From an uncultured Clostridia bacterium (GTDB taxonomy: Bacteria; Bacillota; Clostridia; Oscillospirales; Acutalibacteraceae), in contig CANQGK010000001.1 of the NCBI GenBank assembly GCA_947623175.1, positions 143,431 to 207,430 on the forward strand: a DNA stretch of 64,000 nucleotides, written 5' to 3'. A model generated the notes under the pieces. That model saw only the letters and a list, made by a program, of their open reading frames with translations. It was not told where the DNA came from and searched no databases. The position numbers and the translations under genes are program-made. The first letter of the stretch is position 1. Each line of letters begins with the position of its first letter. This document shows, piece by piece, positions 54,790 to 63,913 of the stretch.

Positions 54790-56808
54790 TTATTCCGCGA
54801 GCGAATACTTATAAAGCGCGTCGCTCCAATTGTTTTCGATCGTTACCGTGATACCGCTCATAAGCTCGGCGCCCGTTTTTACAAACGATTCATTTTCGCG
54901 CAAGTTTTTAAAGCAATACTTCTTTTCGGGGTCGAGTCCATGCAAAGTAACCGTTTTGGCGCTCTCCTCGCCCGTTCTTCTGAAAAGTTGAATAAAGCCC
55001 TCGTCGGCTTCGTTCAAAAACTGCCAGCCGTTCCAATCGTCCGGATTTTTGCTCCATTTCGTCAAGGGGTAAAAATCGCCCGTAAAGAGCTCGTTCACCT
55101 CGCGCCATGCGTCGACGTATTTCTTTTCATTCGCCGTTAGATTGCCGCTGCCGTCGGTAACGTTATAGGTATAAAGCGGGTACGGCACGATACTCGCCCG
55201 CAGATTATACTCGAGCGGTTTTCCGTCCTCTCTAAAGGTATTGTAGGGAACCTCGCCGAAAAGCGGCAGCCATGTGAACATCGAATGGAAGCGCGCCGTT
55301 TTCATAATCGGTTCGGCAAGGCTGTAATCGGTGTGGTTGCCTATCGAAACCGACCGCTTCATCATCTCGATATCGTTGCGTCTGCCTCCCGAAGCGCAGG
55401 CGTCTATCAGCATATCCGGATGGCGTTTGATAAGCTCATCCCAATAAGCCAAAAATCCGCTTATATATTTGTTTTCCAATACGCCTACCCTGTCCTCTGT
55501 TTCGTTCTGCGCCCAGAAAAGGGACTGCGACATATTGCTGTCCTGGCGGTAAATATCTATGCCGCCGTCGATAATCGTCCTGTCAACCTGCTCTACGATC
55601 CATTTCAAATACTCGGGATTGCTGTAATCGCTTAAGGCGTTATCGTCGTACCATGAGCCCTCGTTTGCCCATCTGTCCTTTGCGGACTCCGCCTTTGTAT
55701 CGGCGTTTAAAAGCCATTTGCTCTGCCCGCTTATAAACGAACCGGTGCCCTTAAGCACGCGCTCGGTTTCGAACCATACCATAAGCTGCATATCTCTGTC
55801 GTGACAGAATTTCGAAAGGGTCGCAAAGCTGGCGTCGGTATACTTTGTAGGATCCGGAACCTGTTCGCCGACCTCTTCCCAGCGGGAAACGCTTTCGTTC
55901 TGCGGATTTTTACGGTACCATGCCGCGTCTATCCAGCAAACGTCCGGGTTTATACCCAAAGCTCTGTAATCGTCGATAGCTTCCATGCTGTTTTTCTCGT
56001 TAGCCAACCAATGAAAAGACGGTAAAATTGCGCTGAAAGGCTTAATATCCTCGCCGTGCGGCTTGCGGAACACGCGATCGAGCATCCATCTTCTCCACAA
56101 ATTTGTGGCGCGCGCCTCATCGTTGCCCTCATACTCCAAAAATACGACGCTCGGCGTGCGTATTTCCTCGTCGGGATTTAATACCGCGTTAAAGTATTCC
56201 TGCTGAGTAGAAAAATGTACGCCCTTTTCGCTGCATTTAAAATCCGTTTTCCAGCCGCCCGACCAGCCGATCGCAATTACTCTGCCGTGGCCGCCGAACT
56301 CTAACTTATAATAAGGCCATGCAAAAGCGCAGGACCGTCCGCCCATCGGTGCAAATGAAAGGTTCATACCCGGCGTCAGATAGGTATCGAAGGGTCTGTA
56401 CAAATTCGAATAATACGGATCGTCGCCCACCTGATGGTGCAAAACGGGGTCCGCTCCCTCAAAAAAGCAGGAAACCGTCTGCAAATCGGTAAGCTTTTTC
56501 GAAACGCTCTTTCCGATATTGCGGCAGTATACCACCCACTCGTAGGTGGCATAGCCTTTGTAATACTGCCCCTCCACCCTGAACTGCAGGCGATATTTCG
56601 GATTCTTTGCGATAAGTGTTTTGTAAAGACATTTATCGTCTTCACTTTCTTTCGTTTCACAAACGAACGGTTCTTTGAAACCGACGTGTTTCTTTTGATC
56701 GTAAGTGAATGAAAAGGGGAAGGCCTCGGGATTTGAAAAAATATCCTTAAAATACCCGACCGCGGCGGTTTCCTCGCTGACCGACGCTCGCGTTTTTCCT
56801 CTCAACAT
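54790..56808 (-). CDS. alpha-galactosidase (GH36-like)
   Basis: 672 aa; DVCWIDAAWY, GIDIYRQDSNM, MLIDACASGGRRNDIEMMKRSVSIGNHTDYS. Confidence 0.87.
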   Translation of the reverse strand: MLRGKTRASVSEETAAVGYFKDIFSNPEAFPFSFTYDQKKHVGFKEPFVCETKESEDDKCLYKTLIAKNPKYRLQFRVEGQYYKGYATYEWVVYCRNIGKSVSKKLTDLQTVSCFFEGADPVLHHQVGDDPYYSNLYRPFDTYLTPGMNLSFAPMGGRSCAFAWPYYKLEFGGHGRVIAIGWSGGWKTDFKCSEKGVHFSTQQEYFNAVLNPDEEIRTPSVVFLEYEGNDEARATNLWRRWMLDRVFRKPHGEDIKPFSAILPSFHWLANEKNSMEAIDDYRALGINPDVCWIDAAWYRKNPQNESVSRWEEVGEQVPDPTKYTDASFATLSKFCHDRDMQLMVWFETERVLKGTGSFISGQSKWLLNADTKAESAKDRWANEGSWYDDNALSDYSNPEYLKWIVEQVDRTIIDGGIDIYRQDSNMSQSLFWAQNETEDRVGVLENKYISGFLAYWDELIKRHPDMLIDACASGGRRNDIEMMKRSVSIGNHTDYSLAEPIMKTARFHSMFTWLPLFGEVPYNTFREDGKPLEYNLRASIVPYPLYTYNVTDGSGNLTANEKKYVDAWREVNELFTGDFYPLTKWSKNPDDWNGWQFLNEADEGFIQLFRRTGEESAKTVTLHGLDPEKKYCFKNLRENESFVKTGAELMSGITVTIENNWSDALYKYSLAE

Positions 56809-56823
56809 AAGCTTATGCTCCTT

Positions 56824-57810
56824 TTAAATAAATTTTCTTAAATATTTAAAAATATTGTAAGCGTAAATATAATGCCCCGTGCCGTTTGGATGCCAATTAT
56901 CGTGATAGAGCAATTTCATCCGTTTTTCGGAAGGTGCGGCGGACAGTAAATCGTTCATAATACCGTAGGTATCGCAAACGGGCACTCCGAAATGCTCCGC
57001 CGCGGCTTTTAATTTTTCTATATACTCCCTGTAATCCTCTTTGCCCTCGCCGAGCACCGTATCGCCCGCTATCGGAAAGGGCGTATGTACCAATATTTTG
57101 TCAGTAAGGCTCCCGAGCTTTTCGAAAGCGGCACTAAGCTTATTTCCGTAGCTTGAAACCGGCTCCGTAAGCAGCCAATCGTTTATCGTACAGCCCTCGA
57201 AAATAACGGCGAAGGGGTCAAGCGATTTTATATAAGAATCGAAAAAGAAGTCGATATAACGCTTTATATTGCATGAGCCCACACCCGCGTTTACCACGGC
57301 GTACTCTCCGGAGTAAAGCTCTATGCGGTGAATGATAACTTGCTCGCTTTGAGTGACGATTTCCAAATTCGTTTCTTCGTTTTCACATAAGAAGGTTTTG
57401 CATATAACCGAGCTGTTTGTCAGCTCGTTCGGCGCGATTTTGGGAATTGTTACGCATGCCTCATGCGTGCCGATTTTTACAAGCGCTTTTGTATCATCCG
57501 TATCTTTTACGAAAAAAATGCGCAAAAGCGAATATTTTTCCGAAATGCTTAATTTCCCCGTAACAATGCCGAAATCGTCCGCAGCGCTTTGGCAGAGCGA
57601 TTTTAATTCCTCGCCGCAATACTCCCTTGCGGCAGAGCCTGTATACAGGTTAACGGCGTTTCGCAATAAATTCACATACGAGGGATATCCCCAAGGTATC
57701 ATACGTAAATCGCCGCCCGTAACGGCAGGCTTAAAGCCGTACTCCGCGCCGACTCCCTCGCCCCATGTATGCGAATCGCCCATGCATGCAATCACTTTTA
57801 TTTTGCTCAT
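56824..57810 (-). CDS. SGNH/GDSL-type hydrolase
   Basis: 328 aa; IACMGDSHTWGEG, C-terminal DNWHPNGTGHYIYA. Confidence 0.8.
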   Translation of the reverse strand: MSKIKVIACMGDSHTWGEGVGAEYGFKPAVTGGDLRMIPWGYPSYVNLLRNAVNLYTGSAAREYCGEELKSLCQSAADDFGIVTGKLSISEKYSLLRIFFVKDTDDTKALVKIGTHEACVTIPKIAPNELTNSSVICKTFLCENEETNLEIVTQSEQVIIHRIELYSGEYAVVNAGVGSCNIKRYIDFFFDSYIKSLDPFAVIFEGCTINDWLLTEPVSSYGNKLSAAFEKLGSLTDKILVHTPFPIAGDTVLGEGKEDYREYIEKLKAAAEHFGVPVCDTYGIMNDLLSAAPSEKRMKLLYHDNWHPNGTGHYIYAYNIFKYLRKFI

Positions 57811-57914
57811 AACATTAAAATCTGCCTTTCTTTCATTATATTATCATTTTTCATTGTTATTTCAACCCCCATTTTTAATAAAAATAGGTGCGATTTTAAT
57901 AATTGACCGAATAT

Positions 57915-58976
57915 TTACGGCATTTTGTAAATTTTGTTTTGCTTTGAAAACTGCGTCGGCGTAAGCCCCGTTTTTTGCTTGAAGACTCTGCAAAAATGAT
58001 AGGGATTAGAAAATCCGCATTCCTCCGAAACGGCATTGATTTTAAGTATACCGTCGCAAAGGAGCTGTTTTGCTTTGTTTAGTCAATGCAATCAGATTAC
58101 AATGCGTTTTGCGTGGAACGACGTCCGCGCCCGCTTTGTCGCACGGTCTTACCATACGACAGTATGCTCGCAACCGTGCTTCGCGCGGAACACGAACGGC
58201 GTTCTCATGCAAAATCTTCGACCCGAGTCGGAGCGGATTTTTTCGTCCGGCAAGGAAGAGGACGCGGGAATACTGTCGTATTTCAAGGACGATGACACAG
58301 GCGGCGGAGAAATCCGTCCGCCTCGGGCGCATTGTAATCTGATTGCATTGACTATCCGCGTATCGATAATAAACTGCCGCGGGGTGATCCCCTGCTTTTT
58401 TATAAAAAGCTTCCGAAAATATATCTCGCTTATATTGCATTTGTCCGCCAACAGCTTATTGTTGATTTCGGGCGACGCGTAATGCTTTTCAAGATACAGC
58501 ATTGCCGGGAAAAGTATATCGGCGTCACAGCGGTCAAAAGAATACAAGCGGTGAATTATGTCGTAAAAAATGCTTATGATTTTCGTCCGGTTGCCCTTAA
58601 ACAAAAGTAAATTTTTTATTTGCTCGTAAGCCTTAAAATAAAAATCAAGGTCATTTATCGGCAGTACGGTAAACGTATCGCAAAGCATATCGAGGCAATC
58701 AAAATTTATAACCGGAAAAATCCCCCTTTTATCGCCGCGTATCGCGTAGCTTTGCCCTTTGGGTAAAATTATCGCCTGCCGGTTGTCAGAGACAAATTCT
58801 TTGCCGTTATGGGTGTAGGTGATCTGCCCGTCCTTGCAAAAGGACAGTCCGTAATATTTTCGGTTGTGAATTTCCTCCACCCTGCCCTTCGGAGAAAATA
58901 CGGTCATAACGCCCGTAACCTCGGTTACGACAAGCTCGTCGAGCTTTTTCGTAAAAACACCCCCTTTACAAAACAT
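57915..58976 (-). pseudogene. AraC family regulator interrupted by a MITE inside its HTH domain
   Basis: ...ITPRQFIIDTRI | MITE | NKAKQLLCDGILKINAVSEECGFSNPYHFCRVFKQKTGLTPTQFSKQNKIYKMP*; removing 273 nt restores a 263-codon frame. Confidence 0.9.
58080..58354. mobile_element. 271-bp MITE (58082-58352) with TA target-site duplication, IS630/Tc1-mariner-like
   Basis: Perfect inverted ends AGTCAATGCAATCAGATTACAATGCG / CGCATTGTAATCTGATTGCATTGACT; flanking TA on both sides; internal inverted pair ATACGACAGTAT / ATACTGTCGTAT; no transposase ORF. Confidence 0.9.
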
Positions 58977-59113
58977 TATACTGTTTTTATTAAAATTTTC
59001 AAGAAAATACGCAAAAATAATATCAAAAACGTCAATATTATACCGTTTTAAACATTGTAAAATCGCGGAAAATTTTTTACAATTTTATAAAATAGCAAGA
59101 AAGGACTGTTTTT

Positions 59114-59245
59114 ATGAATTTCAGCGGAAAAACCGCCGTATTAATGATCGACGTATGCGTTCACGAGCATGACGACTTTGCGACTTCGGTACAGCCGCTT
59201 TTGAAGAACATAAAGGCAATTCGTGATAATTTACATGGAGGTTGA
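59114..59245 (+). pseudogene. 43-aa truncated N-terminus of a possible isochorismatase-type hydrolase
   Basis: MNFSGKTAVLMIDVCVHEHDDFATSVQPLLKNIKAIRDNLHGG*. Confidence 0.4.
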
Positions 59246-59249
59246 TTTT

Positions 59250-59873
59250 ATGGAGATAATCCCCGTTAAATACGCAGAGTCGCTGCTGCCCGAAAGCATG
59301 ATATTCGAAAACGGCGACCAAAATAAGCTTCGCCCCATCGTTTTTAAAATTTATCTTATAAAATCCGAAAACCGCAATATTTTAGTCGACGCCGGCTGTG
59401 AAACCATGCCGGGATTTGATATGAAAAATTTTTCGGGTCCTATAAAGGCTTTGGAAAAAATAAAGGTCCTTCCCGACGATATTACCGACGTAATATTAAC
59501 CCACGCGCACCACGACCATGCCGCTTGCGCCGGATATTTTAAAAACGCGGTAATACATATCGAAAAGGACGAATACCGAGACGCCGCAAAATATATACCC
59601 GCTGATTTCAAAGTAAACGTTTTTTGCGATGAATTTACCTTATGCGAAAACCTGCGGATCATAAAAATCGGCGGGCACTCAAAGGGTTCGTGCGTTGCGG
59701 AAATCAAAAAGGACGGCGCCGTATTTATAATCGCGGGCGACGAATGTTATTTGCGGGAATGCCTCGACAAAAAAATTCCCACGGGTTGTTCGTTTTGTCC
59801 GGAAAAAAGCAAAGAATTTATCGAAAAATACGGTTCCGGTTCATATAACGTTTTATTGTGTCATGACGAATAA
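59250..59873 (+). CDS. MBL-fold metallo-hydrolase
   Basis: VILTHAHHDHAACAGYF, GGHSKGSCVAEI, IAGDECY, LLCHDE; start ATG 59250 behind ATGGAGG. Confidence 0.85.
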   Translation: MEIIPVKYAESLLPESMIFENGDQNKLRPIVFKIYLIKSENRNILVDAGCETMPGFDMKNFSGPIKALEKIKVLPDDITDVILTHAHHDHAACAGYFKNAVIHIEKDEYRDAAKYIPADFKVNVFCDEFTLCENLRIIKIGGHSKGSCVAEIKKDGAVFIIAGDECYLRECLDKKIPTGCSFCPEKSKEFIEKYGSGSYNVLLCHDE

Positions 59874-59887
59874 AAAAGCTAAAACTT

Positions 59888-60175
59888 ATGAAAGCCATTC
59901 TTGTAAACGACGATAAATCCCTCAGATGGGGCGACGTACCGAATCCGACCGTCGGCGCGGAGGACTGTCTTGTAAAAATCGAAGCCGTCACGCTGAACCG
60001 TGCGGATTTAATGCAAAGAGAGGGCGACTATCCTCCCCCGCCCGGCTGCCCCGAATGGATATGGCTCAAAATCGCCGGCACCGTCGCGTAAGTGGGAAGT
60101 GAAGCCAACTATATACAAGGTACTCCCCATAATCGAAGCCCAAGCGGCGCAAGATATCCTCTACCGCGACGTATT
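59888..60175 (+). pseudogene. internally deleted NAD(P)H:quinone oxidoreductase (MDR family)
   Basis: N-terminal MKAILVNDDKSLRWGDVPNPTVGAEDCLVKIEAVTLNRADLMQREGDYPPPPG...KIAGTVA* followed at once by C-terminal-like VKPTIYKVLPIIEAQAAQDILYR. Confidence 0.65.
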
Positions 60176-60206
60176 CGCCGTAAATGTATTGCTCCGTACA
60201 AACAGA

Positions 60207-60248
60207 AAACCCGCCGTCTTAGATTGCTTTCTAAGGCGGCGGGTTTTT
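60207..60248 (+). terminator. strong intrinsic terminator
   Basis: AACCCGCCGTCTTAGA-ttgctt-TCTAAGGCGGCGGGTTTTTT. Confidence 0.88.
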
Positions 60249-60318
60249 TATCCACATATTTGTCAAAACAAAATCTTCCTTGTAAAATGGATTATCAAAA
60301 TACAAAGAGGCTATCTCT

Positions 60319-60400
60319 ATGGAAAAATTAAACTTTGAACAAATAGGCTGGAAGTCCGAACGGCGGGGTGATTATCTTCTTCCCTCTCTAAAGCACTGTA
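60319..60400 (+). pseudogene. truncated TnpV-like N-terminus
   Basis: MEKLNFEQIGWKSERRGDYLLPSLK... resembles the start of transposon protein TnpV, then reads out of the family. Confidence 0.35.
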
Positions 60401-60414
60401 TCATTATAATCTAT

Positions 60415-61929
60415 TCAATAAGCTATTTTGAACACAACGGTCGTTGATCCGTCGCATTCCGGGCAAACATAGAAACGGGTTTGTTCATCACCTACAGTTA
60501 TTATTGACATTGTTCCTACTGCATGGCAGTGCGAACATACAGGATAATAACTTACAAGAAGCCTTTTCCCGCCTCCGCTTACGGTTGCATCATATATTTC
60601 GCAATTTTGGATTTTCAGTTGAGGGAGCGGCGTATACGTATACCACGAGTTTGCATCAACGTCAGACTTTTTGCTCGGTTTCTTTTCGCCGCAGAGTATA
60701 CATGTTCCGTTTGAGTATTTATGCTGCCCTTCAATCTTTGATATTTCTTCGTATCCGCACTTCTCGCAGATCCTCTTTCTGCTGCCCGGCTCCTGACAAG
60801 ATACCGCTACTTTCAGTGTTACATATTCACCGAACTTGTGTTTGAAGCACGGAACCGAATCACTCAAGTTATATACCGTTTGCGTATTGTCATAATTATT
60901 TGTGATCAACGAAACGGCATTGCCATCCTTGTCGTAGGAGACTCCGTCGAATCGGCTTGTACTTCGCAGTGTTCCGAACCCGAACCAGTCAGCGTCGGCA
61001 GATATGGAACGCTTGTCTTTATCGGTATAATCTTCGGTAACATAATGATATTTACCGTCTGTGTCAAAAACATAGGCTCGATCGTAGGCATCCGTGTCTT
61101 CGGTTACGAAAATTTTTCCGGCTAAATCCTTTGTCAACTTTAAACTCATTTTATCTATGCGCTTAGCGGTCACAATCGGAGACACAACGCTTAACGCGCC
61201 AAACAAAACAAATACTGCCGCCGTTACGGAAAGGCAACGCAAAAACTGCTTCTTTGTAAGCGGATGATTTGTCAGCTTTTCGGGCTTTTTATAAAGAATT
61301 GTCGAAGCGACGCCCGCGAGCAGCGCACAGACGGCAAAAACGGGCAGAACGGACATATCCATAATGGTCGCCATAAAAAATTCCGGAACAAATGTGATCA
61401 ACGAAATCTGCACTTTTTTGGTTTTTAAGGTTCTTTTCACACTGCCCATCAGCAGATCAAGCATCAGAATCGCAAAGGCGATGATGAAATAAATTTCGAG
61501 CATCAGAAAGCCGTACAAGGCAGAAGACGCTCCGTCTGCAATAAACGCCGTTAAACTGTATAACGCGATGAAGAGCGGCAAGCAAAGAATTTCCTTCTTT
61601 CGGAAGCCCGAATCGGCAGCAGCCGTATTTGCTTTTTTCTTGAGCAGCATACTTTTGATCAATGTAAAAATGTAACCTATTCCGCAAATAGCAATGAGAA
61701 TGATGGATAGCAGAAAAATCACAGAACCGACGCCGGAACTTTCCATACGAAGATCGGTCAGAAGAAACGGGAGCGCTAAAAAGAAAAGCAATGCCGTCAA
61801 AAATATTTTTTTGAATTTGACCGATTTTGCTAACTGTTTTTCTTGCGTGTTGTCATTCAAGGGATCTGTGACAGATGACATTGCCTGTTCTGAATCGGCA
61901 ATAATTTGATTATTTTGTCCGTTGTCCAT
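60415..61929 (-). CDS. multi-TM membrane protein with zinc-ribbon-like C-terminal motifs, unknown function
   Basis: 504 aa; several TM segments; CEKCGYEE...CILCGEK, CSHCHAVG...CPECDG. Confidence 0.6.
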   Translation of the reverse strand: MDNGQNNQIIADSEQAMSSVTDPLNDNTQEKQLAKSVKFKKIFLTALLFFLALPFLLTDLRMESSGVGSVIFLLSIILIAICGIGYIFTLIKSMLLKKKANTAAADSGFRKKEILCLPLFIALYSLTAFIADGASSALYGFLMLEIYFIIAFAILMLDLLMGSVKRTLKTKKVQISLITFVPEFFMATIMDMSVLPVFAVCALLAGVASTILYKKPEKLTNHPLTKKQFLRCLSVTAAVFVLFGALSVVSPIVTAKRIDKMSLKLTKDLAGKIFVTEDTDAYDRAYVFDTDGKYHYVTEDYTDKDKRSISADADWFGFGTLRSTSRFDGVSYDKDGNAVSLITNNYDNTQTVYNLSDSVPCFKHKFGEYVTLKVAVSCQEPGSRKRICEKCGYEEISKIEGQHKYSNGTCILCGEKKPSKKSDVDANSWYTYTPLPQLKIQNCEIYDATVSGGGKRLLVSYYPVCSHCHAVGTMSIITVGDEQTRFYVCPECDGSTTVVFKIAY

Positions 61930-61961
61930 TTTGATATCCTCCTATTGTTTTCTATCCTTTA

Positions 61962-63107
61962 TTATTTTCGCTGTCCGCAAACGCTGCACCGGTATCCGGT
62001 AGTAACCGTTTCGTCATAAGCTTTTTTATCAACGATCCATTTTTTCTCGTAATCTGCGGGAATGCGGCCGTGCGTATAATCATTGCGGAGAAAGCTCGTA
62101 TCGGAATGCGCACTGTCGAAATGAGAATAATATGAATTTAAAGAATAAAACGTTTCTCCGCAAACGGGGCATTTATACCATTGACTTTCCTCTTTTATCA
62201 TCACGGATTCATAATGTCCGACTTCATCGTGATGTACCTTTTCGGTAACGGCTACCCAATTATGCCCGTTGGCGCAGGGATTGTTGGTTTGAGCATAATT
62301 GTTAGAGCCGCCTGCCGAGCTGTTTGTCGAGCTGCTTGTTGAACTGCTTGTTGAATTTTTTGTTGAATTGCTTGATGAGGTGTCCGTTGAATTGCCTGTC
62401 GAAGCGGGATCTTCGTATTTTTTAATGTAGGACAAATTCTGTAGAATATCGCTGTCCTCATAACCGCTGCATTGAATACAGACGTATGCGCCGTCCTTTT
62501 CCCGCCACAAGTCCCATGTGCGATATTTTTCGGTAAGGCCGTTCTGTTGATTTTGACCGCTGACTGTGCTTTTGCACAGGATATAATCTTGATCTGCCAA
62601 TATGTACTCTGCATCCCAAACAATATCGGCATTCGTTTTTTCGATGCTTTTTTTGTTTTTCTCGACATATCCTTCCAGCGTTTCAACACTGCTTTTGAAG
62701 GTGCTGGTAATTACAAGCGAATTGTGGTCTTTTGTGCCGTCTTTTCCGTCGTCTTCCCAAGCGGCTATCTCTATATAATAAAGTTCTTCGATGCTTCCGT
62801 TTTTATAAGCAGGTATCGCCGTATCATTAAATTTTTTTCTGTCATCCTCACCTATTGTTGTCCAACCGTTCGGAAGCTGAAAATTCAATCCCAACCATTT
62901 GCTGCGAAATATTTTGCCGTCAAAAGTGCCGAGGGCGTAGTTTTCGGGTATGTCAGGCTTCGCTGTCTCGTCGGAGGACAAATTTTCGGATGTATTGGCG
63001 GACGTGCCGTTTTGATCCGGCGTATCGACGATGAGGTCATTTCCACCACAGGCCGAAAAAGAAATCAGAAATATTCCCGCAAGAATGCACAACCAAATTT
63101 TTTTCAT
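61962..63107 (-). CDS. lipoprotein with Ser/Thr-rich linker and C2H2-like zinc motif, unknown function
   Basis: 381 aa; lipobox ISFSAC, linker STGNSTDTSSSNSTKNSTSSST, CPVCGETFYSLNSYYSHFDSAH, CSVCGQRK. Confidence 0.65.
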   Translation of the reverse strand: MKKIWLCILAGIFLISFSACGGNDLIVDTPDQNGTSANTSENLSSDETAKPDIPENYALGTFDGKIFRSKWLGLNFQLPNGWTTIGEDDRKKFNDTAIPAYKNGSIEELYYIEIAAWEDDGKDGTKDHNSLVITSTFKSSVETLEGYVEKNKKSIEKTNADIVWDAEYILADQDYILCKSTVSGQNQQNGLTEKYRTWDLWREKDGAYVCIQCSGYEDSDILQNLSYIKKYEDPASTGNSTDTSSSNSTKNSTSSSTSSSTNSSAGGSNNYAQTNNPCANGHNWVAVTEKVHHDEVGHYESVMIKEESQWYKCPVCGETFYSLNSYYSHFDSAHSDTSFLRNDYTHGRIPADYEKKWIVDKKAYDETVTTGYRCSVCGQRK

Positions 63108-63133
63108 GTTAAAATGCTCCTTATTTATGTATT

Positions 63134-63529
63134 TTATATCCCAAACAGCGCTTTCAACTCGGCAAGATGACTTTTATAATCATAACCGGCGCCCATCATT
63201 TTGGTGCTGCTGCTGACATATCCGCCGTTGCAATAGACACAATAGGAGCCGACTGCCGATGAAGAATCTTCAAAATAAAATTCAACTGCAATCAGCCGCA
63301 CATCGCCGTCTTTATAAACGGTTTCCGACTTGAACCTATCGCACGTGATCCCGGAAGTAGTGTAAACTTGTTGGTTTACATACTTCTCCGCCGCTTTGGT
63401 CGATTTGTTCCCAAAAAGATCTCCCGAAATAATTTTCGGAAAAACCAGTATGGCAAGAAGCACAATAATGAGGGAACCGATTCCCCCGCCCAAAATCGGT
63501 TTTACTTTTTGCTGTGATTGATTTTCCAT
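63134..63529 (-). CDS. small signal-anchored protein of unknown function, first gene of operon
   Basis: 131 aa; GGGIGSLIIVLLAILVF TM segment; RBS GGGGGG. Confidence 0.65.
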   Translation of the reverse strand: MENQSQQKVKPILGGGIGSLIIVLLAILVFPKIISGDLFGNKSTKAAEKYVNQQVYTTSGITCDRFKSETVYKDGDVRLIAVEFYFEDSSSAVGSYCVYCNGGYVSSSTKMMGAGYDYKSHLAELKALFGI

Positions 63530-63568
63530 TGTAATCCCCCCTTTTTAACTAAAAATCATTTTGACATC

Positions 63569-63598
63569 TTTGCAACATAATCCGTATTATGTTGCAAA
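63569..63598 (+). repeat. inverted-repeat recombination-type site, left
   Basis: TTTGCAACATAA-TCCGTA-TTATGTTGCAAA: 12-bp arms around an asymmetric 6-bp core; 28 bp identical in inverse orientation to the right site. Confidence 0.85.
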
Positions 63599-63781
63599 CG
63601 GAAGTCGAGAAAAGCGGTTGTTGACAATTTAAAAGGAGCTTTGCACCCGAAATTCAGTAAAACGGGCGTAAAATTGGCGCACTTAAACAAGCCTTCGAGG
63701 TTTCAAAAATTTTGAAAATGGGGGAGGCTTGGTTAAACATACCTATATGCGCCGATTTGGCGATTTTTGTGATATTATGTA

Positions 63782-63810
63782 TTGCTTTTTTCAGTTTGCT
63801 GTGATATAAT
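63782..63810 (+). promoter_or_regulatory. sigma-70 promoter inside putative invertible segment, pointing right
   Basis: TTGCTT-N17-TATAAT (63782-63787, 63805-63810). Confidence 0.75.
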
Positions 63811-63851
63811 CAACAGGTAAATTCAGTTTGTGTTGCGAAAAATGCAAACAT

Positions 63852-63879
63852 TTTGCAACATAATACGGATTATGTTGCA
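63852..63879 (-). repeat. inverted-repeat recombination-type site, right
   Basis: TTTGCAACATAA-TACGGA-TTATGTTGCA, reverse complement of 63571-63598. Confidence 0.85.
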
Positions 63880-63880
63880 G

Positions 63881-63905
63881 ACCGTCGGTTTCCGGCGGTT
63901 TTTTT
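63881..63905 (+). terminator. intrinsic terminator just outside the right site, reading right
   Basis: ACCGTCGG-ttt-CCGGCGGT-TTTTTT. Confidence 0.75.
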
Positions 63906-63913
63906 ACGAGATT

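Noticed and set aside
58036-58482. 148-aa and overlapping ORFs across the MITE
   Set aside because: Reading frames through a non-coding palindromic element; not transposase
63569-63879. Interpretation of the inverted pair as MITE terminal repeats
   Set aside because: Each repeat is itself palindromic with a 6-bp asymmetric core, flanking target duplication is not evident, and promoter/terminator/recombinase layout fits inversion better; not fully excluded
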